Shown: positions 1-4,423 of the stretch, piece by piece
Layout of the letters: each line of letters opens with the position of its first letter
Numbering within the stretch: the stretch's first letter is position 1
NCBI GenBank assembly: GCA_023457495.1
Contig: JAEWLQ010000115.1
Span: 1-7,728 of the forward strand
Length of the DNA stretch: 7,728 nucleotides
Direction: 5' to 3'
Source of the DNA: Pseudomonadota bacterium
GTDB taxonomy: Bacteria; Pseudomonadota; Gammaproteobacteria; Steroidobacterales; Steroidobacteraceae
The notes under the pieces: generated by a model
The model's input: the letters and a program-made list of their open reading frames with translations, nothing else
What the model was told of the DNA's origin: nothing
The model's database searches: none
Made by a program: the position numbers and the translations under genes

Positions 1-342
1 GGTGGCGCGCGCGCGATCGCGGCGCGCGGCGGCCGCGCGGATCGTGGTCTGCAGCGGGCCGCTCTTGAGCTCCGCGAAACGTTCCTCGGCTTCGGCCAGC
101 TGCGCACGCGCGGCGTCTACCTCGGCGCCCGACAACACGCGATCCTGCACGACGATGATGTCGCCCGCCTTCACGCTGGCACCTTCGGAGAAGGGTAGTT
201 CGACGATGGATTCGTTGGCTTCCGCGGCGAGCTCGACGCGGTCGCGTTCGACCGTGCCGGGCAGTGAGTCGGTGTCGTGGCGCGCGCAGCCCGCCGCCAG
301 CAATGCGATGGCGGCCAGCGATGCGGCGCGCCGCGGACTCAC
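1..342 (-). CDS. HlyD-family membrane-fusion lipoprotein, N-terminal part (runs off left edge)
   Basis: Only the first 114 codons are in the window. The GTG start overlaps the nadC stop as GTGA, so translational coupling is likely. Residues 1-19 form a short lipoprotein signal: two arginines (R4, R5), a hydrophobic stretch, then LLAAGC with the lipidation cysteine at C19 (Ala rather than the commoner Leu at -3). Residues about 33-68 read like the first half of a biotinyl/lipoyl-like domain of periplasmic adaptors, including SEGASVKAGDIIVVQD at 52-67. From about residue 72 an Ala/Glu/Arg-rich stretch looks like the start of the alpha-helical coiled-coil hairpin. By family knowledge such proteins link an inner-membrane ABC or RND pump to an outer-membrane channel. 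The pump genes would be expected beyond the left edge, which is inference. The substrate cannot be told. The family call is fairly safe; the exact subfamily is not. Confidence 0.75.
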   Translation of the reverse strand, partial: MSPRRAASLAAIALLAAGCARHDTDSLPGTVERDRVELAAEANESIVELPFSEGASVKAGDIIVVQDRVLSGAEVDAARAQLAEAEERFAELKSGPLQTTIRAAAARRDRARAT

Positions 343-1226
343 GCGACGAACTCGAAGCGCATCGAAAGATCGACGGCCTGCACGTGTTTGGTGATGCCGC
401 CGATGGAGATGTAGTCGACGCCGGTCAGCGCGATGTCGCGCACGGTGTTCAGGGTGACGCCGCCCGACGCCTCGAGCTTCGTCTTGCCACCACGCTCGCG
501 ATTGCGTTGTACCGCGACGCGCATGTCATCGAGGGTGAGCTCGTCGAGCATGATCACGTCCGCGCCGGCGGCGAGCGCCTCGTCGAGCTCGACCAGCGAT
601 TCCACTTCGACTTCGACGGGCACGTTCGGCGAAAGCCTGCGCGCTGTCGTGATGGCGGCGGTGATCGAACCGGCCGCGATGATGTGGTTTTCCTTGAGCA
701 GCACCATGTCATGCAGCCCCATGCGATGGTTGCGCGCGCCGCCGCAGCGTACGGCGTATTTCTGCGCGAGCCTCAGGCCCGGCAGCGTCTTGCGCGTGTC
801 GAGAATCTGGCATTGCGTGCCCGCCACGGCGTCCACGTAGCGGCTCGCGGCGGTGGCCGTGGCCGACAAGGTCTGCAGGAAATTCAGCGCGGTGCGTTCG
901 CCCGTGAGGATCGGCCGGGCATATCCAATCACGCGCAACACGGTCGTGTCGGGAAGGATGCGCTCGCCATCGCGGGCCAGCCATTCGATGCGGATGTTGG
1001 GATCGAGCTCGCGGAAGGTGGCATCGACCCAGTCGGCGCCGCACAGGATGGCGGGCTCGCGCGCGACGACCGACGCGCGTACTTGCTGGGAGGCGGGAAC
1101 CAGGGCGGCGGTGACATCACCGCCGCCCATATCTTCAGAAAGCGCGGCCGAGACCTGCCGCGCAATGATTTCCGGTGGGACCTTCTCGATCAGAAGGGCA
1201 GGCCGTGGGACGTGGCGCCCATGCAC
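339..1226 (-). CDS. nadC: Nicotinate-nucleotide diphosphorylase (carboxylating), quinolinate phosphoribosyltransferase
   Basis: The enzyme converts quinolinate and PRPP to nicotinate mononucleotide, CO2 and pyrophosphate in cytosolic de novo NAD synthesis. The 295-residue frame is close to the E. coli length. Family landmarks appear in order: GERTALNFLQTLS (109-121), DTRKTLPGLR (143-152), CGGARNHRMGL (161-171), LKENH (177-181), EVEVES (205-210), MLDE (226-229), EASGGVT (252-258) and SIGGITKHVQAVDLSMRF (274-291). These supply the basic PRPP/quinolinate pocket residues (R145, K146, H167, R168, K178) and the acidic residues E207 and D228. The GTG start lies 37 bp inside the upstream membrane-protein gene and has no clear ribosome site. 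No in-frame ATG, GTG or TTG occurs between it and M33, which is too far in, so either this GTG or a non-standard codon just after the upstream stop is used. The stop overlaps the downstream lipoprotein gene. Function is secure; the first dozen residues are not. Confidence 0.95.
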   Translation of the reverse strand: MHGRHVPRPALLIEKVPPEIIARQVSAALSEDMGGGDVTAALVPASQQVRASVVAREPAILCGADWVDATFRELDPNIRIEWLARDGERILPDTTVLRVIGYARPILTGERTALNFLQTLSATATAASRYVDAVAGTQCQILDTRKTLPGLRLAQKYAVRCGGARNHRMGLHDMVLLKENHIIAAGSITAAITTARRLSPNVPVEVEVESLVELDEALAAGADVIMLDELTLDDMRVAVQRNRERGGKTKLEASGGVTLNTVRDIALTGVDYISIGGITKHVQAVDLSMRFEFVA

Positions 1227-1801
1227 AGCAGCATCGGGATCGAGAGGATGAAGTTGGTGCGTGAGGCATACAGCGCGGTCTTGCGCGCCTTGGCCTTCTC
1301 TTCATCCGACGCCGGGACGATGCCGAGCACTCGCTTCTGGTTGGGCCAGATGATGCCCCACACGTTGAGGAACATGATCGTGCCCAGCCATGCACCGATG
1401 CCGATGACGATGGTCTGGTAGTCGTGCGAGCCATTCGAGAAGCCGAATGTGAACGCGGGCACGAAACGCTCCGACAGCAGCCACGCGCCCGCGACCCAGG
1501 TGACCAGAGCGGCCCAGCGGAACCAGAACAGCGCGCGCGGCGCGACGTATTTGCCGATGGCCGCGGGGCCGGGGCCGCCCTTGTCTTCGGTGGCGGAGGC
1601 CATCGCGGGAACCTGTACGGCATTCAGGTAATACAGCAGGCCGATCCAGAACACGCCCGCGACGATGTGCACCCAGCGCGCGAGGGCGAGATGATTGAAC
1701 TCGGCCTCCGGAACGAGCGTGACATGCAGGATGTAAGAGAGCACCACCGCGAGAACGATGCCGGTGATGAGGGCATAACGATGATTCGTGAATATTTTCA
1801 T
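1190..1801 (-). CDS. PuuD-like (Urate_ox_N / DUF989) membrane protein without cytochrome c domain
   Basis: A 203-residue membrane protein. The ATG at 1801 is chosen because GGGGAG precedes it with 9 nt spacing; an upstream in-frame start would add 17 residues with no ribosome site. Hydrophobic segments lie near residues 8-30, 39-60, 90-110, 129-151 and 182-200, giving about five membrane passes. The WVHIVAGVFWIGLLYYLN stretch (43-60), a tryptophan-rich helix FWFRWAALVTWVAGAWLL (92-109) and the conserved-looking loop NVWGIIWPNQKRVLG (146-160) resemble the N-terminal membrane domain of PuuD urate hydroxylase. Full PuuD proteins carry a C-terminal cytochrome c domain with CXXCH. That is absent here, since the frame ends at LCMGATSHGLPF, so urate oxidation should not be assumed. 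It is first in a unit with nadC, whose start lies within its last codons. Family call is from memory of the domain; biochemical role unknown. Confidence 0.7.
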   Translation of the reverse strand: MKIFTNHRYALITGIVLAVVLSYILHVTLVPEAEFNHLALARWVHIVAGVFWIGLLYYLNAVQVPAMASATEDKGGPGPAAIGKYVAPRALFWFRWAALVTWVAGAWLLSERFVPAFTFGFSNGSHDYQTIVIGIGAWLGTIMFLNVWGIIWPNQKRVLGIVPASDEEKAKARKTALYASRTNFILSIPMLLCMGATSHGLPF

Positions 1802-1826
1802 TGACTTGATCTCCCCGGTGAGCGGT

Positions 1827-1855
1827 TTGAAGGATAGGGGACGAACCCTCATAAT
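1827..1855 (+). promoter_or_regulatory. Candidate sigma70-type promoter for the DUF1289-glutaredoxin gene
   Basis: TTGAAG (1827-1832, 4/6) is followed after 17 bp by CATAAT (1850-1855, 5/6). Transcription would start near 1862, only about 18 nt before the ATG at 1880, and that short leader has no recognisable Shine-Dalgarno sequence. The -10 box overlaps the -35 box of the opposing promoter, so the two may exclude each other. Confidence 0.5.
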
Positions 1856-1859
1856 TCAA
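1831..1859 (-). promoter_or_regulatory. Candidate sigma70-type promoter for the PuuD-like/nadC unit
   Basis: Reading the minus strand, TTGAAT (1859-1854, 4/6 to TTGACA) is followed after exactly 17 bp by TATCCT (1836-1831, 4/6 to TATAAT). Transcription would begin near 1824, leaving a leader of about 23 nt that holds the GGGGAG ribosome site. It overlaps the opposing candidate promoter. The prediction rests only on spacing and consensus match. Confidence 0.4.
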
Positions 1860-1879
1860 CGCGCTCCGCGCGGCCAGCC

Positions 1880-2377
1880 ATGATTGAACGCCCGCAATCC
1901 CCCTGCATCAAAGTCTGCGTACTCACCGAAGATGGTCGCTGCTCGGGTTGTTTGCGGACGCTCGGGGAAATCGCGGCCTGGTCGTCGATGAGCGCGGAGG
2001 CACAGTGGGCACTCATCCGGGTGCTCGAGCAAAGGAGAATCAAGGTGGCAGAAGACGTCGTCAGCCGGATCAAGACTCACATCGGCACCAGCCCGGCGGT
2101 GCTTTTCATGAAGGGCACACCGGATTTTCCGCAGTGCGGCTTTTCGGCCCAGGCGGTCGCGGCATTACGCGCCAATGGCGTCAATTCGTTCCATTCCGTG
2201 AACATCTTCGAGGATCCCGAGCTGCGCGAAGCGCTCAAGAAGTTCTCGAATTGGCCTACCTACCCGCAGCTCTACGTGAACGGCGAACTGGTCGGCGGCT
2301 GCGACATCGTGCTCGACATGCACCGCAGCGGCGAGCTGAAGAAGCTCCTGGCGGAAGCCGGCGCGACGGGTGGATGA
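1880..2377 (+). CDS. grxD: DUF1289 - CGFS monothiol glutaredoxin (Grx4/GrxD type) in one reading frame
   Basis: A 165-codon frame with two domains. Residues about 5-52 match DUF1289: SPCIKVC, then a second cysteine pair in GRCSGCLRTLGEIAAW, giving C9, C13, C21 and C24 (CX3C...CX2C), which could bind metal; the role is unknown. Residues about 57-160 are a complete GrxD-type glutaredoxin: K78 in LFMKGTPDFPQ, active site CGFS at 86-89, WPTYPQLYVNGELVGG at 125-140 with the cis-proline region, and GGCD at 139-142 for glutathione. Family knowledge: CGFS glutaredoxins hold a [2Fe-2S] cluster with glutathione, often with BolA partners, and deliver clusters in the cytosol. The join is odd because GrxD is usually a single domain of about 110-115 residues. 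An AAGGAG site and in-frame GTG at codon 56 would produce exactly such a 110-residue protein, so the gene may make both forms. A lost stop codon or sequencing error between two adjacent genes is the main alternative. Confidence 0.88.
   Translation: MIERPQSPCIKVCVLTEDGRCSGCLRTLGEIAAWSSMSAEAQWALIRVLEQRRIKVAEDVVSRIKTHIGTSPAVLFMKGTPDFPQCGFSAQAVAALRANGVNSFHSVNIFEDPELREALKKFSNWPTYPQLYVNGELVGGCDIVLDMHRSGELKKLLAEAGATGG
2032..2047 (+). promoter_or_regulatory. Internal ribosome-binding site and GTG start for a stand-alone glutaredoxin
   Basis: AAGGAG (2032-2037) stands 7 nt ahead of GTG (2045-2047), which is codon 56 of the surrounding frame and lies exactly where the glutaredoxin domain begins. It is much stronger than anything ahead of the ATG at 1880. 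The 110-residue product from this GTG to 2377 has the normal size of GrxD, so this may be the main glutaredoxin start. Confidence 0.65.
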
Positions 2378-2380
2378 AGA

Positions 2381-2435
2381 GGTCGGTGCCGACCACCGCT
2401 AACTCAGCTATTTCTCACCCGGCACCGACACCGGG
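2381..2435. repeat. Nested inverted repeats at the convergent gene junction; possible bidirectional terminator or REP-like element
   Basis: GTCGGTGCC (2382-2390) and GGCACCGAC (2421-2429) are perfect 9-bp inverted copies separated by 30 bp. Each arm also folds on itself: GGTCGG/CCGACC around TG at 2381-2394, and CCCGG (2418-2422)/CCGGG (2431-2435) around an 8-nt loop. The element starts 3 bp after the glutaredoxin stop and covers the stop codon and last eight or so codons of rnt. A terminator for both converging genes is plausible, but there is no T-run as in a classical intrinsic terminator. A dispersed short palindromic repeat is the alternative. Confidence 0.5.
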
Positions 2436-3139
2436 AATGGTGGGCTGACGGGCTGGTCGAGGTCGCGGAGGGTTCGGGCGCGGGCTTCGGCGCGGCGCCA
2501 GACGTGATCGAGGGCGTTGCAGACTTCGCAGAAGATGTCGGCGGTGCGTTCGGCGTCGTAGCGCGCGGAATGCGCTTCGCTCGAGTCCCAGTCGAGGCCG
2601 CAGACCTGCGCGGCCTTCGCGAGCACGGTCTGGCCGAAGGCGGCGCCCGCGAGCGTCGCGGTGTCGAAGCAGGAAAACGGGTGGAAAGGATTGCGCTTGA
2701 TGTCGGCGCGCGCGACGGCCGCATTGAGGAATCCAAGGTCGAACGCGGCGTTGTGGCCCACCAGAACCGCGCGTTTGCAGTCCGCCGCCTTCATCGCCGC
2801 GCGCACCTCGGTGAAGATGCGCCCGAGCGCGTCCTTCTCCGGCAGCGCGGGGCGCAGCGGGTGATAAGGATCGATCCCGTTGACCGCGAGCGAGGCGGCT
2901 TCGATGTTCGAGCCTTCGAACGGGCGCACGTGATAGGTGTGCGTTTCGCCGCGCTGCAGCCGGCCATCCGGGCCGAACTGGACCATGACCGCCGCGATTT
3001 CCAGCAGCGCGTCGGTGGCGCAATTGAATCCGCCGGTCTCGACGTCGATCACCACGGGCAGGAACGAGCGGAAGCGTCGGCTCATCAGCGGCGGCCCGCT
3101 GAAACTGCCTTCTTCGACCGGTGGCAGGAACTGTTCCAT
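2408..3139 (-). CDS. rnt: Ribonuclease T
   Basis: A DEDD-family 3'-5' exonuclease that trims the 3' ends of tRNA and other stable RNAs, working as a homodimer in the cytosol. All catalytic residues are visible: D32 and E34 in VVIDVETGGFN, D134 in GHNAAFD, H190 in SEAHSARYD and D195. Other RNase T signatures are TDALLEIAA (42-50), VNGIDP (86-91), KRNPFHPFSCFDTATLAG (148-165) and the basic residues expected for RNA binding. At 243 residues it is longer than the 215 of E. coli: 18 extra residues precede MSRRFRSFLP, and a basic then proline-rich tail follows about residue 214. The ATG at 3139 is preferred over M19 because it overlaps the pyrC stop as TGATG, with GGTGA just upstream. The last codons lie in an inverted repeat. 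Co-expression with pyrC is likely. Confidence 0.95.
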   Translation of the reverse strand: MEQFLPPVEEGSFSGPPLMSRRFRSFLPVVIDVETGGFNCATDALLEIAAVMVQFGPDGRLQRGETHTYHVRPFEGSNIEAASLAVNGIDPYHPLRPALPEKDALGRIFTEVRAAMKAADCKRAVLVGHNAAFDLGFLNAAVARADIKRNPFHPFSCFDTATLAGAAFGQTVLAKAAQVCGLDWDSSEAHSARYDAERTADIFCEVCNALDHVWRRAEARARTLRDLDQPVSPPFPVSVPGEK

Positions 3140-4197
3140 CAGGTCACCAGCTCGAAGCGGATGACTTCATTCGCGCGCATCGGCACGAGCCGGGTTTCCC
3201 GCCCGCCATCCATCGTATAGGGATAGTTAGCCGGCGGACGCCAGTCGCGCTGCGCCAGCGTGATGTATTCGCTGTTGCGCGGCAGGCCGTAGAAATCCGC
3301 GCCGAAGTCCGAGGCGAATCCCTCGAGCTTGTCGAGCTTGCCGACGGCGGCGAACGCCTCGGCATACAGCTCGATGCCCGCGTGCGCGGAGAACATGCCG
3401 GCGCATCCGCAGGCGTTTTCCTTCGTGTGCTGCGCGTGCGGCGCGCTGTCGGTGCCGAGGAAGAAGCGCGGATTGCCGCTGGTCACGGCCTCGATCAGCG
3501 CCGCGCGATCCGGCTCGGTCTTGAGGATGGGCAGGCAGTAGTAGTGAGGCCGTATGCCGCCCTCGAAGAGCGCATTGCGATTGTGGAGCAGGTGCTGCGG
3601 CGTGATGGTCGCGCCCACGCCCGGGCGCGCGGCTTTCACGAATTCGGCGGCGCGCTTCGTGGTGATGTGTTCGAAAACGACCCGCAACTTCGGATGCCTT
3701 TCGAGCGTCGGCCCCAGCACCTCGTCGATGAAACGCGATTCGCGATCGAACACGTCGACGTCATGCGCCGTGACCTCGCCGTGCACCAAAAGAGGCATGC
3801 CGACTTCGCTCATGCGCGCGAGCACGGCATCCGTGTGTCTTATGTCCGTCACGCCCGAATCCGAATTCGTGGTCGCGCCGGCCGGGTACAGCTTGACGCC
3901 ATGCACCGCGCCGCTGGCCTTGGCGCGGTCGATCTCGGCGCTGTCGGTGCGATCCGTCAGATAAAGCGTCATCAGTGGTGTGAATCGCGCGCGTCCGCCA
4001 TCGGTCGGGGGCAGGGCGGCGATGATGCGTTCGCGATACGCGAGCGCCGCGGCCGTGGTGGTGACCGGGGGCTTGAGGTTCGGCATCACGATCGCGCGCG
4101 CGAAACGCGCCGCCGTGAACGGCAATACGGCCGCGAGCGCCGCGCCATCGCGCAGGTGCAGATGCCAGTCGTCCGGGCGGCGTATCCTGATTTCCAT
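3139..4197 (-). CDS. pyrC: Dihydroorotase, class II (PyrC type)
   Basis: Catalyses reversible cyclisation of N-carbamoyl-aspartate to dihydroorotate, the third step of pyrimidine synthesis, with a binuclear zinc centre. The 352 residues compare with 348 in E. coli. Visible key residues are H12, H14 and R16 in DDWHLHLRDG, N40 in VMPNLKPP, the lysine that is carboxylated in this family (K102 in GVKLYPAG), the mobile-loop threonines T109/T110, metal histidines H139 (LLVHGE) and H177 (FEHITT), and catalytic D250 in FLGTDSAPH. The class II signature GTDSAPH and the loop ITPQHLLHNRN (198-208) separate it from hydantoinase-like class I enzymes. The ATG at 4197 fits the family N-terminus, though the ribosome site is weak. 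It is the first gene of a pyrC-rnt pair and is divergent from aceE. A small GC-rich palindrome lies in its leader. Confidence 0.97.
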   Translation of the reverse strand: MEIRIRRPDDWHLHLRDGAALAAVLPFTAARFARAIVMPNLKPPVTTTAAALAYRERIIAALPPTDGGRARFTPLMTLYLTDRTDSAEIDRAKASGAVHGVKLYPAGATTNSDSGVTDIRHTDAVLARMSEVGMPLLVHGEVTAHDVDVFDRESRFIDEVLGPTLERHPKLRVVFEHITTKRAAEFVKAARPGVGATITPQHLLHNRNALFEGGIRPHYYCLPILKTEPDRAALIEAVTSGNPRFFLGTDSAPHAQHTKENACGCAGMFSAHAGIELYAEAFAAVGKLDKLEGFASDFGADFYGLPRNSEYITLAQRDWRPPANYPYTMDGGRETRLVPMRANEVIRFELVT

Positions 4198-4243
4198 CGC
4201 GTTTCGCCGCTACTTGAAAATGACTCGGAAATGTCCTGGTGGG

Positions 4244-4260
4244 GGCGCGCAAAACGCGCC
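4244..4260 (-). promoter_or_regulatory. GC-rich palindrome in the pyrC leader
   Basis: GGCGCG (4244-4249) and CGCGCC (4255-4260) flank a 5-nt A-rich loop, forming a 6-bp stem in RNA read toward pyrC, centred about 55 nt before the start codon. It is too far upstream to cover the ribosome site by itself. It could be a leader hairpin or an operator. E. coli pyrC is known to use a leader hairpin, but that one sits at the ribosome site, so the parallel is loose. Confidence 0.3.
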
Positions 4261-4288
4261 GTAAGCTGCTGTCCGGATTGAGGTTTGC

Positions 4289-4317
4289 TTGACCCGGGCG
4301 GCTCAAGAAACGATCAT
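4289..4317 (+). promoter_or_regulatory. Candidate sigma70-type promoter for aceEF, possibly overlapping a pyrC promoter
   Basis: TTGACC (4289-4294, 5/6) and GATCAT (4312-4317, 4/6) are separated by 17 bp, predicting a start near 4324 and a leader of about 100 nt before aceE. On the opposite strand the same place reads TATGAT (4318-4313, 5/6 to a -10 box), which could serve pyrC with a leader of about 110 nt, although I find no good -35 for it. No PdhR-like palindrome (TTGGT...ACCAA) is visible in the region. Confidence 0.4.
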
Positions 4318-4374
4318 AGCGCCCCTTGTTTTCCCAGCCCCTCTACCTCGCTGACAACGCGGCGCATGCTATCA

Positions 4375-4386
4375 CAGCGCGCGCTG
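4375..4386. promoter_or_regulatory. Perfect 12-bp palindrome upstream of aceE
   Basis: CAGCGCGCGCTG is its own reverse complement and lies between the candidate aceE promoter and the start codon. With no unpaired loop it is a poor RNA hairpin, so a protein-binding site is the more natural reading. In DNA this GC-rich, chance is also possible. Confidence 0.25.
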
Positions 4387-4423
4387 CACTCTTTGCTTTG
4401 GCGTGCATCGGAATTGGACCTGT

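Noticed and set aside
264..1421. Long plus-strand open frame of about 385 codons
   Set aside because: It lies opposite nadC and the PuuD-like gene, both well supported by motifs. Its translation is Arg/Ala/Gly/His-rich with no recognisable domain, as expected of an antisense frame in high-GC DNA.
1802..1852. Upstream start for the PuuD-like protein adding 17 residues
   Set aside because: The ATG at 1801 has GGGGAG at good spacing and starts directly before the first membrane helix. The extension would also overlap the candidate promoter.
3121..4281. Long plus-strand open frame of about 386 codons
   Set aside because: Antisense to pyrC, which has all catalytic residues; the product is Arg-rich low-complexity with no family signature.
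4403..4423. Upstream GTG start for aceE adding seven residues
   Set aside because: No ribosome site precedes it, and the ATG at 4424 gives the family-typical N-terminus and 887-residue length.
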